A stretch of 64,000 nucleotides of DNA from Rhodovulum marinum (GTDB taxonomy: Bacteria > Pseudomonadota > Alphaproteobacteria > Rhodobacterales > Rhodobacteraceae): assembly GCF_004343075.1 (NCBI RefSeq), contig NZ_SLXP01000003.1:248001-312000 (forward strand), in the 5' to 3' direction. Below the pieces are notes generated by a model. The model made no database searches. It saw nothing but the letters and a program-made list of their open reading frames with translations, and was not told where the DNA came from. Both the position numbers and the translations under genes were made by a program. Below, piece by piece: positions 35,964-46,740 of this stretch (the stretch's first letter is position 1; the number at the start of each line of letters is the position of its first letter).

Positions 35964-36661
35964 TCGACCCGGCCGATGGCCGCGTATTGCGCGCCGAGCG
36001 GCAACCAATGCAGCCTCCGTTCCAACGCTCGGAACATCGGGCGGTTGGTCGGAAAGAAAACGAAGTTCCGTATTGCCACCTCTACCATCCCTGCGCTGCG
36101 CATGTACCCGCGCATCTTGCGCCCGCGCAGCAGCACGGCATCCGCGTCGAACGGACAGCGCGCGACCGAAATTCGGGTGCCCGGGTTCACCGGGTTGTGC
36201 TCAATCAGACAAACCATGCCACCGGGCGATACCACGCGTGTGAGCTCGGCCATGAAACCGGTCCGATGTTCGACCGGAACGTGATGCATCACGCAGGTCG
36301 ACAGGGCCATGTCGAAACTGTCGGTCGCAAAGGGCAACCGTTTCCCGTCATAGACATCGTAAAGGTTGCCGGGATTCTCCAGTTTCGCGCGTGCTATGCT
36401 TTCGCCCGAAACGTCAACGCCATGGATCGACGGGAAAAACTCCGACAGAAGCGGGTGAAGTGTCCCGATCCCACAGCCTACATCCAGCAGTCTTGGCTCC
36501 GGGCGGTCCGCGAGCCGCAACGCCAAAAGATCACGGATCATGAGTGCCTTGGATTCCTGGAAGAACCCGTGCGACAGGCCCGAGAACCTGAACGATTGCT
36601 CGACCGTGGCCACGTATGTGTCCCGGTAGGCATCGAATTCCGGCTGCACCGTTTCAGCCAT
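35960..36661 (-). CDS. Class I SAM-dependent methyltransferase of the gtr-like cassette
   Basis: 233-residue soluble protein of the Methyltransf_11 type. Motif I is LLDVGCGIGTLHPLL, motif II IHGVDVSGESI, motif III FDMALSTCVMHHVP, and LVIEHNPVNPGT-like sequence (LIEHNPVNPGT) follows. It sits between the GtrB-like and GtrA-like genes with overlaps of 8 and 4 bases, so it probably acts in the same pathway, for example methylating the transferred sugar or its acceptor; that is inference. The start MAETVQPEFDAY at 36661 is chosen because the longer frame lies within the upstream gene. Confidence 0.87.
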   Translation of the reverse strand: MAETVQPEFDAYRDTYVATVEQSFRFSGLSHGFFQESKALMIRDLLALRLADRPEPRLLDVGCGIGTLHPLLSEFFPSIHGVDVSGESIARAKLENPGNLYDVYDGKRLPFATDSFDMALSTCVMHHVPVEHRTGFMAELTRVVSPGGMVCLIEHNPVNPGTRISVARCPFDADAVLLRGRKMRGYMRSAGMVEVAIRNFVFFPTNRPMFRALERRLHWLPLGAQYAAIGRVE

Positions 36662-37634
36662 GGGACACCAGTTTCGGTTGGGGCATCCGCATCGCTTCGG
36701 TAAAGCCGATGCTTTCAGAGATGAAATAGAGCGGGCGTTCTTTGCTCTCGTTATGGATACGCCCGACATAAAGACCGATCACGCCACTGATCAGCAGGTT
36801 GATCCCCGACAGGAAGGACAAAACCACGATTGTGGAAGCCCAGCCAGCCACCAAGCCACCGGTGAAAAGCGCGATTATGACAATGTAGATGCCATAGAAC
36901 ATTGCCCCCAATGACACGAAGGCACCCAGCCAAAGTGCGAGCCGAAGCGGTGCATCTGAAAATCCGACCACGCCATCCATGGCAAGCCGAATCATTTTCT
37001 TGATCGGGTACTTGGTTTCGCCGGCAAACCGTTGCGGACGGTCAAACTGCACAATGGTCTGACGAAAGCCGACCCATGCGAACATGCCGCGCAAGTAACG
37101 GTCGCGTTCGGGCATCGAGCGGATGGCCTCGACCACCTTGGCGTCGACCAGCCGAAAATCTCCCACGTTCCGCGGAATATCCACAGATGAAAGGGCCGAC
37201 AGCAGACGATAGTAAAGCTGCGCGGACATCTTTTTGAACCGCGTCTCGCCTTCGCGGGCACGTCGCTGGGCATGGACGATCTCGTAGCCATCCTTCCATT
37301 GCGCGACAAGATCGTGGACCACTTCGGGCGGGTCCTGAAGGTCTGCATCCATGATGATGACCGCCCGACCACACACCCGGTTCAGCCCCGCAGTCACAGC
37401 AATCTGATGGCCAAAGTTGCGCGAGAGGCGAATAAGCTTCATCCGTGGATCGCGTCGTGCCGCGGACGCGATGATCGCGGCTCCGGAGTCGGAGCTGCCA
37501 TCATCCACGAAAACCACTTCGCACGCCCCGTCCAGCGCACTCATGAGGTGCGTCATACGTACGAGCAGCGCCTCAAGCACATCCTCTTCATTCATGAAAG
37601 GAATTATGAAACTGTATGTGATCTGCGCTTTCAT
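36654..37634 (-). CDS. GtrB-like polyprenyl-phosphate glycosyltransferase (GT2)
   Basis: 326-residue family 2 glycosyltransferase of the DPM1/GtrB/ArnC type. The catalytic domain has FIIPFMNEEDVL, VVFVDDGSSDSG, LSRNFGHQIAVTAGL and the DxD IIMDADLQDPPE; RNVGDFRLVDAKV follows. Two C-terminal membrane helices (about 236-258 and 268-292) are typical. It loads a sugar onto undecaprenyl phosphate on the cytoplasmic face. First gene of the cassette. AT-rich DNA (GCAAAAAATATG) precedes the ATG, with no strong ribosome-binding site. Confidence 0.92.
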   Translation of the reverse strand: MKAQITYSFIIPFMNEEDVLEALLVRMTHLMSALDGACEVVFVDDGSSDSGAAIIASAARRDPRMKLIRLSRNFGHQIAVTAGLNRVCGRAVIIMDADLQDPPEVVHDLVAQWKDGYEIVHAQRRAREGETRFKKMSAQLYYRLLSALSSVDIPRNVGDFRLVDAKVVEAIRSMPERDRYLRGMFAWVGFRQTIVQFDRPQRFAGETKYPIKKMIRLAMDGVVGFSDAPLRLALWLGAFVSLGAMFYGIYIVIIALFTGGLVAGWASTIVVLSFLSGINLLISGVIGLYVGRIHNESKERPLYFISESIGFTEAMRMPQPKLVSHG

Positions 37635-38340
37635 ATTTTTTGCTGCCCACTTGGACCATGCGATGAGGAAAGAGTTTTCTTCCAGGGCTTTCTCTACTCA
37701 CACCAGAATCGGGCGAAAGAATGACTATTTCGAGGGCAAGAATAATCGCGGGAAACAAACTTGATTGTTATCGGTTCTCACGCGCCCTCCGGCTGATGAC
37801 CCCAGTCCCCGGCACCGCGTGAAACTGGCCACCTCGCATCCGCCAAACGGTGGGACATCAAAGGTCCGGTTGCAGACCGGCATGGCGTCCGGCGCGAATA
37901 CGGCCACCCATGCGTGGTGGAGAGGCGGAAAATTCGGGCAGAACGCAGACCGAGCATGGCCATCGCGCCGATCTCTGTTTTGGCCCGGCTGCACCGGCAA
38001 GCGACATTCCGCTACTTGTCAGCACGACCGGCCAGGTAGGCGCGCTTTTGACCCGTTGGCTCCTGCGGCTGTGCGGTACGCAATCCCGGGACTGCATCGT
38101 ATTTCACAGCACGTATCCCGGTGTAAGCGTTCTGGCGGGATCGCTCGAAATCCCGCCCGGCCGATACGGCGCCGTCCTGGACCTCCAAAGCGGCGTCCCG
38201 GCGAAGGTCAGCCTGACGGGCGCGCGCCTGCCCCCGAAACGGCAAGTGCCTCGCCTGGCAGGCAAGCTGACATTCGCGTGAATTTGGAATACGGGCCGAG
38301 TGTGCTACCTTGTGTCTCACTTCACTAGGGAGATGCACCA
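37635..38340. other. 706-base intergenic region at the edge of the gtr-like cassette
   Basis: The left 130 bases are AT-rich and should hold the cassette promoter, but no convincing box pair is visible on the minus strand. The rest is GC-rich. A plus-strand open frame of 143 codons (37850-38281) has a C-terminal half that looks protein-like (LEIPPGRYGAVLDLQSG) but has no ribosome-binding site, and I recognise nothing. It could be a decayed gene left by an insertion or deletion. No tRNA is visible as an integration site. Confidence 0.45.
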
Positions 38341-38505
38341 ATGACCCTCAAGACCATCCTCTCGGCGGCGGTTCTGACACTTGCGCCGACGCTGGCCCTG
38401 GCGGACGGCTGCGGCTGGGAAAAGAAGATGAACGCCAACCAGTGCGCCGACGGCCAAACCTTCGACACGACCTCGGGCACCTGCGTGGACCAGGCCACCA
38501 GCTGA
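38341..38505 (+). CDS. Small secreted protein with paired cysteines
   Basis: 54 residues, too short for many gene finders. Signal peptide MTLKTILSAAVLTLAPTLALA with a cleavage site after ALA, then DGCGWEKKMNANQCADG and GTCVDQATS. The three cysteines and the C-x(6..)C-x-G-x(3)-D pattern recall a minimal chitin-binding (Peritrophin-A-like) fold. I remember short proteins of this kind being found close to purB in Rhodobacteraceae and mis-named adenylosuccinate lyase because of it; not verifiable here. AGGGAG lies eight bases before the ATG and a strong terminator follows, so it is its own transcription unit. Confidence 0.75.
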   Translation: MTLKTILSAAVLTLAPTLALADGCGWEKKMNANQCADGQTFDTTSGTCVDQATS

Positions 38506-38531
38506 CCCACCGGCCGAACATCCGGTTCAGG

Positions 38532-38560
38532 CGGCGCGGGATATCCCCGCGCCGTTTTTT
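38532..38560 (+). terminator. Strong intrinsic terminator of the small secreted protein gene
   Basis: CGGCGCGGG-ATATC-CCCGCGCCG, a perfect 9-bp stem, followed directly by TTTTTT. Confidence 0.9.
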
Positions 38561-38647
38561 GTCGCAAGGGGTCCGTCCCGCGCAGTGATGCTAACCCCGA
38601 CTTAACGCTCATCGTCCAGTCTGCCGCCATCGCAGACGGAGCGCCCC

Positions 38648-39685
38648 TTGGACACCCTCACCCCGAACCTTCCCGGCCATATCCGCTCGACCGCGACGCT
38701 GACACGGCGGCGCAAGGCGGCGATCATCGTGCGGCTGCTGCTGAGCGAGGGAATCACCCTGCCGCTGGGCGATCTGCCCGCCTCGCTGCAAACCAGCCTC
38801 GCCGACGAAATCGCCGGGCTTCGCTATATCGACGCGCCCACGCTCGAGGCGGTGGTTTCCGAATTCCTCGCAGAACTCGAACAGGCCGGCCTCGCCTTCC
38901 CGGGCGGGATCGACGGCGCGATCGAACTGCTGGGCGAACATCTCAGCCCCGAGGCCGCCGCGGCACTTCAGGCCCAGCATGCCGGCGAGCGTCCGCCCGA
39001 CCCTTGGGTGCTGCTGGCCGAACAGGAACCCGGGAAACTGGCCGACCTTCTGCTGGGCGAAAGCCCCGAGGTGGCCGCCGTGGTGCTGGCCAAGCTGCCC
39101 AGCCAGGTCTCGGCGGCCGCACTGGGCCAGATGCCCGGCCCCCAGGCCCGCCGCATCGCCTTTGCAATCTCGCGCACCTCGGCGGTGCCGCCCGCCGCGA
39201 TCGGCCGCATCGGCAACGCGCTGGCCCGGCGCGTGCTGGATGCGCCGGTTCGCGCCTTCGAATCGCCGCCCGAGAAACGCATGGGCGCGATCCTCGACGC
39301 CGCCCCGGCCGCCACCCGCGATGATGTGCTTCAGGGGCTGGCCGAAACCGACGCAGAGCTTGCCGAACGGGTGCGCCGCGCCGTCTTCACCTTCGCCGAT
39401 ATCCCGGCCCGCCTGGCCCCGCTCGACGTCCAGGCGCTGACCCGGACGGTGGACCAGCCCGTGCTGGTCACCGCGATGGCCGGCGCCGACGAAAAGAACG
39501 AGGCGACGGTCGACTTCATCCTGTCCAACATGTCCCAGCGCATGGCCGGGCAGCTGCGCGAAGAGATTTCCGAACGCGGCACGCCCACCACCGAAGAGAC
39601 CGAGGCCGCGATGTCCGAGATCACCGCCGCGCTGCGCGGGCTTGAGGCCGCCGGAGAAATCACGCTCAAGGCCGGCGGCGGCTGA
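38648..39685 (+). CDS. FliG-like protein (flagellar motor switch family), solitary
   Basis: 345-residue protein with similarity to FliG middle and C-terminal domains: repeated armadillo-like helices with GEHLSPEAAAAL, ESPEVAAVVLAKLPSQVSAAAL and, near the C-terminus, FTFADIPARLAPLDVQALTR and FILSNMSQRMAGQLREEI, which match the FliG motor-switch core in spacing. It starts with TTG at 38648, with GGAG six bases upstream. No other flagellar gene is in the window. Roseobacters carry such stand-alone FliG-like proteins; whether this one works in a motor cannot be judged. The torque charges of FliG C look reduced. Confidence 0.8.
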   Translation: MDTLTPNLPGHIRSTATLTRRRKAAIIVRLLLSEGITLPLGDLPASLQTSLADEIAGLRYIDAPTLEAVVSEFLAELEQAGLAFPGGIDGAIELLGEHLSPEAAAALQAQHAGERPPDPWVLLAEQEPGKLADLLLGESPEVAAVVLAKLPSQVSAAALGQMPGPQARRIAFAISRTSAVPPAAIGRIGNALARRVLDAPVRAFESPPEKRMGAILDAAPAATRDDVLQGLAETDAELAERVRRAVFTFADIPARLAPLDVQALTRTVDQPVLVTAMAGADEKNEATVDFILSNMSQRMAGQLREEISERGTPTTEETEAAMSEITAALRGLEAAGEITLKAGGG

Positions 39686-39786
39686 CCGCCCCCCGCCGCC
39701 CGGGCCGCGCTTGTGATCCGCTGGGCGCGGATTTATGTCTGCCTGCGCGGCAGGCGGGACAGAAACGGGGCGACGGAACCGGACCG

Positions 39787-40695
39787 ATGGGCAAACGCGA
39801 CCGGAGCAGGGGCGGACCGGCCGCCTGGGTGATCGACCGGGCGATCCGCGCGGTCATCGGGGTAGCGCGCGCCCTGCCCTATGACAGCCGCGTCCGTTTC
39901 GCGGGCTGGGTCACGCGCAGCATCGTCGCGGGGCCCGCGGGTTACCTTGCCCGCGCCGAGGAGAACCTGTCCCTGATCTGGCCCGGGATGCCCGCCGCCG
40001 AGCGGCGGCGCATCGCGCGCGCGGTCGCCGACAATGCCGGTCGCACCTTGATCGAGAACTATTCCACCGCCGAATTCCTGGACCGGATGGCCCGCATGCC
40101 CCCCCGCGGACCGGGCCTCGCCGCGCTGGAAGAGGCCCACGCCGCCGGGCGCCCGGTGATCCTGGTGACCGGGCATTTCGGCAATTACGAAGCCGCGCGC
40201 GCCGCCCTGGTCGCCCGCGGGCTGCCCATCGGCGGGCTGTATCGGCCGATGCGCAACCGCTACTTCAACGCCCATTACGTGCGCACGATGGAGGCCTTCG
40301 GCGGGCCGGTCTTTCCGCAGGGCCGGCGCGGCACCGGCGGCTTCGTGCGCCACCTGAAAGCGGGCGGCATCCTGGTCTTGCTGATCGACCAGCACAATGC
40401 CCGCGGCGCGACGCTGCGCTTTCTCGGTCAGCCTGCGCGCACCGCGCTGTCGGCCGCCGAACTTGCACTCCGCTACGACGCGGTGCTTGTTCCGTTCTAC
40501 GCGACACGGCAGGCCGATGGCCTCGGCTTCGACATTGACCTCGAAGCGCCGATCCCCCCGGGCACGCCCGAGGCGATGACCCAGGCGCTGAACGACAGCC
40601 TCGAGGCACGGGTCCGCGCCCATCCCGAACAATGGTTCTGGATTCACCGGCGCTGGAAAGCGGACCGGCCCCGCCGCGGAAAGCCCGCCGCCTAG
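39787..40695 (+). CDS. LpxL/HtrB-type lysophospholipid acyltransferase
   Basis: 302-residue inner-membrane acyltransferase of the late lipid A acylation family. It has the catalytic His130/Glu135 motif GHFGNYEA, the GGLYRPMRNRYFN block, and DQHNARG where LpxL proteins have DQ. The C-terminus HPEQWFWIHRRWK is a family hallmark. The acyl chain is unknown. Its TAG stop shares the palindromic CTAG with the stop of the convergent DUF1223 gene. Confidence 0.93.
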   Translation: MGKRDRSRGGPAAWVIDRAIRAVIGVARALPYDSRVRFAGWVTRSIVAGPAGYLARAEENLSLIWPGMPAAERRRIARAVADNAGRTLIENYSTAEFLDRMARMPPRGPGLAALEEAHAAGRPVILVTGHFGNYEAARAALVARGLPIGGLYRPMRNRYFNAHYVRTMEAFGGPVFPQGRRGTGGFVRHLKAGGILVLLIDQHNARGATLRFLGQPARTALSAAELALRYDAVLVPFYATRQADGLGFDIDLEAPIPPGTPEAMTQALNDSLEARVRAHPEQWFWIHRRWKADRPRRGKPAA

Positions 40696-41390
40696 CGCAA
40701 CCGGGCCGCGGCCAGGATGCGGCCCGGCCCCGCCTTTTGCACCAGCGCAACGATGGGCTCTTCGCCCTCGGTCTGTACCGAAACGACCAACGGTTTCGCC
40801 CCGTCCCACCGCGCGACCGCCTTCCAGACATCGACGATGTTCGTGTAATGGAAGGTGTGCCCGGCATTCTCGCCCCGGGTGATGCTCACCTCTTCGGAGG
40901 GCCGGTAGCGGACCACCTGCAACACAACGTCTTCCTCGAACACGGTCTGCGACAGCGCACGGATCGTCACGGTGTCGCCGTCGCGCTCCATCGTCAGCGT
41001 TACCGGGCTGCTCACGCCTTGGTGGGATTCGATCAGCCGGGCCAGGTCCATCGGGCGATAGCCCACGACGTGATCCTGCCCCCCCACGACCATTTGCGGG
41101 GTATAGACCGACCGCTGTCCGGCGGCCCGGGCATAGGCCTTCTGGCGGCGGGTGAACGCCGGATCGGCAAAGACATCCTTCCACCCGATATAGTCCCAGT
41201 AATCGACATGCAGGGCCAGCGGGATCACGTCATCGCGCTTGGCCAGTTCCGCCATCAGCGCATCCGCCGGCGGACAGGACGAACAGCCCTGCGAGGTGAA
41301 CAATTCAACCACCACCGGCCCGCTATCCGCCCGCGCCACACCCGCAAGCACCATCCATGCCGAAATCAGAACGGTGATGAGTGTTCGCAT
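40692..41390 (-). CDS. DUF1223 secreted thioredoxin-like protein
   Basis: 232 residues with a signal peptide (MRTLITVLISAWMVLAGVARA), then a thioredoxin-like fold with the redox pair Cys36/Cys39 in ELFTSQGCSSCPPAD. The family phrases HVDYWDYIGWKDVFADP and RQKAYARAAGQRSVYTPQ are present. Function is unknown; a periplasmic thiol-redox role is inferred from the CxxC. The longer frame upstream of 41390 is not coding. Divergent from acnA. Confidence 0.93.
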   Translation of the reverse strand: MRTLITVLISAWMVLAGVARADSGPVVVELFTSQGCSSCPPADALMAELAKRDDVIPLALHVDYWDYIGWKDVFADPAFTRRQKAYARAAGQRSVYTPQMVVGGQDHVVGYRPMDLARLIESHQGVSSPVTLTMERDGDTVTIRALSQTVFEEDVVLQVVRYRPSEEVSITRGENAGHTFHYTNIVDVWKAVARWDGAKPLVVSVQTEGEEPIVALVQKAGPGRILAAARLR

Positions 41391-41512
41391 GGCCCCTGCC
41401 CTGTAGTCCCTTCGCCCGACCTTCCTACAGAACCCGCCGCCCCCCTGCCAATCAAGGATTCGGGAGTTCGCCGTGCGCATTGGCCGCCATGGCTCGACCC
41501 CTCTGTGCACTA

Positions 41513-41532
41513 CGGTATACAAAAAAATACCG
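41513..41532. promoter_or_regulatory. Inverted repeat upstream of acnA
   Basis: CGGTAT-ACAAAAAA-ATACCG in the 222-base region between divergent DUF1223 and acnA genes, about 80 bases before the acnA ATG. The TATAC core could double as a -10 element. A dimeric regulator site is possible; it is not an Iron-Rhodo box or an IscR-type site that I can recognise. Confidence 0.35.
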
Positions 41533-41612
41533 CGCCCTCTTGATCGCCTGCCGCCGTTAGGGCAAGAGCGTTCCCGAGAGAGATGCGCTTCAGCCATGGA
41601 GGCCGACCCCAG

Positions 41613-44363
<2,751 letters not shown>

Positions 44364-44385
44364 TCACGGCCTCCGCCGAGAAACG

Positions 44386-44417
44386 AACGCCCCTGTCTTT
44401 ACCGACAGGGGCGTTTG
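44386..44417 (+). terminator. Intrinsic terminator of acnA
   Basis: AACGCCCCTGTC-TTTACC-GACAGGGGCGTT, a 12-bp perfect stem, followed by TG only. The T tract is short, but on the plus strand the stem itself ends in GTTTG. Confidence 0.7.
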
Positions 44418-44608
44418 CGTGATTGGAACGGAATGTTCCCAGCACCGGCGCCGACGGGTTCTTCTGAATGGCGCGTCGGGCGGCTATCGTCCGGGCATGT
44501 CAGGATAAGTCTAAATCCGACGGTTCTTTTCAATGCCGTGCTTCGAGGCGGTCGCGTTCATCGCGTTGCTTCACGGCGTGGCCTGAGCGACCCGACCGCG
44601 ATCCGCGA

Positions 44609-45154
44609 TCACTGTGCCGAAGCGGCCTCGATGGCCGGGCGCAGGGTCTTGGCAACCACTTCGGGTGTCAGCGGCCCGGGATGGCGCAGAACGACCTGGC
44701 CTTTCCCGTCCACCACGAAGGTTTCCGGCACCCCATAAACCCCCCATTCGATCGCGGCCCGCCCCGCGGGATCGGCCGCGATCGCGGCATAGGGGTTTCC
44801 AAGCTGGTCCAGGAACCGCATCGCGTTCGCCGGCTTGTCCTTGTAGTTGACGCCGTAGATCGTGACGCCGTCCTCGGCCAGCGTCTCGAGCACCGGGTGC
44901 TCGTCCCTGCACGGCCCGCACCAGCTGGCCCAGAAATTCACCAGCGTCACCCCCCCCTCGCGCAGGTCCGCATCGCCGAACGTGACCCCCTCCAGCGGTT
45001 CAACCGCCAGCACCGGCGCGGGTTTGCCGATCAGCGTCGAGGGCAGCGCGTTCGGATCGTCACGGCTGACACCGATGAAGAACAGCGCCGCCAGGCCGAG
45101 AAAGATCAGCGGTGGCAGGAACATCAGGAACGAGACGCGTTTCTTCTCAGCCAT
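44609..45154 (-). CDS. ccmG: Thiol:disulfide interchange protein CcmG (DsbE)
   Basis: Periplasmic thioredoxin-like reductant of apocytochrome c, anchored by one N-terminal helix (about 9-28). 181 residues with the active site WASWCGPCRDEHP (Cys79, Cys82) and the CcmG-typical GVNYKDKPANAMRFL and GVPETFVVDGKG. The ATG at 45154 overlaps the end of ccmD by 8 bases. Last gene of the ccmABCDG unit. Confidence 0.96.
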   Translation of the reverse strand: MAEKKRVSFLMFLPPLIFLGLAALFFIGVSRDDPNALPSTLIGKPAPVLAVEPLEGVTFGDADLREGGVTLVNFWASWCGPCRDEHPVLETLAEDGVTIYGVNYKDKPANAMRFLDQLGNPYAAIAADPAGRAAIEWGVYGVPETFVVDGKGQVVLRHPGPLTPEVVAKTLRPAIEAASAQ

Positions 45155-45305
45155 CGGATTTCCTGCGGGATTCAACCTCTTCCAGCTGGCGCCGGATCTT
45201 CGCACCGCGCCACAGCGACAAGGCGATCAGGCCCGCCAGCAACACCAGCGAGATCGCATAGGACGACAGCACCGCAGAGGCGTATTTTCCAAGATCGGGG
45301 ATCAT
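45147..45305 (-). CDS. ccmD: Heme exporter protein CcmD
   Basis: 52-residue single-span membrane protein: MIPDLGKYASAVLSSYAISL leads into one hydrophobic helix and a basic tail RGAKIRRQLEEVESRRKSDG. CcmD helps release holo-CcmE from the CcmABC complex. The start overlaps the ccmC stop by four bases (ATGA). Easily missed because of its size, but position and topology are diagnostic. Confidence 0.93.
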   Translation of the reverse strand: MIPDLGKYASAVLSSYAISLVLLAGLIALSLWRGAKIRRQLEEVESRRKSDG

Positions 45306-46030
45306 GCCATCCGCTCCCGCGCGACCAGCGCCTTGATCCGGCGGGCGCGAATTTCGGTCCGCGTGCGCACCAGAACCAGCGCGATGAACAACAGAACGAA
45401 GCCGGCCAGACAGATCAGCAAGGGCAGCCAATAGACATTGGCAATGTTCTCTTCCTTGTCCAGCGACAGCGTCGCCCCCTGGTGCAACCCCTGGTTCCAG
45501 AAATTCACGGCATAGCGGCTGAGCAGTGCGAAGACCGACCCCACGATGCACAGCACACTGGTCAGGTCGGCGGCGGCGTCGGGGTTCTCGATCGCTTCCC
45601 AAAGGGCGATATAGCCGAGGTAGAACAGGAAAAGGATCAGGAACGCGGTCAGCCGCGGGTCCCAGGCCCAGTAGGTGCCCCACATCGGTTCGCCCCAGAT
45701 GGCGCCCGTGACCAGCGCGATCAACGTCATGGTCAAACCCACGGGCGCGGCGGCGCGCGCGGCCAGCGCGCTGACATGGTGGCGCCGGACCAGCCAGATC
45801 AGCGAGGTGACCAGCATCATCACCCAGGCGTTGATCGCCATCATCGCCGAGGGCACGTGCAGGTAGATGATCTTGACCGTCGAGCCGAAATTCACGGCCT
45901 CGGGCGTCAGGAAGAAGCCCCAGACCAAACCGACCGCAAGCGACAGCACCGTAAGCCCCCAGACCAGCGGCAGCACCGCGGCCGAGGTCTGCATGAACTT
46001 CTGCGGATTGGCATATTCCCAAAGCGACAT
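45302..46030 (-). CDS. ccmC: Heme exporter protein CcmC
   Basis: 242-residue membrane protein with six helices that presents heme to CcmE. It has the Trp-rich periplasmic motif WGTYWAWDPRLT and the conserved His of IIYLHVPSAMMA. 53 bases separate it from ccmB upstream; downstream it overlaps ccmD. Confidence 0.97.
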   Translation of the reverse strand: MSLWEYANPQKFMQTSAAVLPLVWGLTVLSLAVGLVWGFFLTPEAVNFGSTVKIIYLHVPSAMMAINAWVMMLVTSLIWLVRRHHVSALAARAAAPVGLTMTLIALVTGAIWGEPMWGTYWAWDPRLTAFLILFLFYLGYIALWEAIENPDAAADLTSVLCIVGSVFALLSRYAVNFWNQGLHQGATLSLDKEENIANVYWLPLLICLAGFVLLFIALVLVRTRTEIRARRIKALVARERMA

Positions 46031-46083
46031 GAGCGTTTCCTAGTCGGCTTTTCCAGTGGTCTCAACTGAATAGCGCGTGAACA

Positions 46084-46740
46084 CTAGCGCAGGTTGATGC
46101 GGATCGCCGCGGCCGCGGCAAACGGCAACAGCGCGAGCGTGGCAAGCGTGATGCCCGCAAGCATCAGCACCGGCGTCGTGGTGGCCAGGCCGTCGGCACC
46201 GCGGCCCACCGTTTCGGCACCGAAGATCAGCGTGGGCACGTAAAGCGGCAGCACCAGAAGCGACAACAGCAACCCCCCGCGTTTCAGCCCCACCGTCAGC
46301 GCCGCCCCGAAGGTGCCGATCATCGACAGCGCGGGCGTGCCAAGGGCCAGGCTGAGAACAAGCCAGCCATAGGCCGCCGGCTCCAGGTTCATCAGAAGGC
46401 CGAGGCCCGGCGCGGCCAGCGTCAGCGGCAGACCGGTGGTGACCCAATGCGCCGCAGCCTTCATGGCGACGACGCCCTCCAGGGGGATCGGCGCGGTTGC
46501 CAAAAGGTCGAGCGAGCCATCTTCGTAATCGAGCGCGAAGATCCGGTCGAGCGAAAGCAGGCAAGCCAGCAAGGCCCCTACCCAGAGGATACCCGGCGCG
46601 ATGACCGACAGGATGGTGCTTTCGGGGCCGACGCCAAAGGGAACAAGCACCACCACGATCAGGAAAAAGGCCAGCCCCAGCCCGAAGCCGCCACCGGCCC
46701 GGATCGCCAGCGCGAGGTCGCGCGACAGCAGCGCGATCAT
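46084..46740 (-). CDS. ccmB: Heme exporter protein CcmB
   Basis: 218-residue ABC-2-type membrane subunit with six helices. It begins [18 protein letters not shown] and has [17 protein letters not shown], the family motif that contacts the CcmA ATPase. The ATG at 46740 overlaps the ccmA stop by four bases. The long upstream extension of this frame is antisense-like noise within ccmA. Confidence 0.96.
   Translation of the reverse strand: MIALLSRDLALAIRAGGGFGLGLAFFLIVVVLVPFGVGPESTILSVIAPGILWVGALLACLLSLDRIFALDYEDGSLDLLATAPIPLEGVVAMKAAAHWVTTGLPLTLAAPGLGLLMNLEPAAYGWLVLSLALGTPALSMIGTFGAALTVGLKRGGLLLSLLVLPLYVPTLIFGAETVGRGADGLATTTPVLMLAGITLATLALLPFAAAAAIRINLR

Noticed and set aside
37850-38281. Possible 143-residue plus-strand gene
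   Set aside because: No start signal, no family, and the first half is Arg/Pro-rich noise; kept only as a possible remnant.
44418-44608. Small RNA or gene between acnA terminator and ccmG
   Set aside because: Short frames only, no structure with a T run, nothing recognisable.
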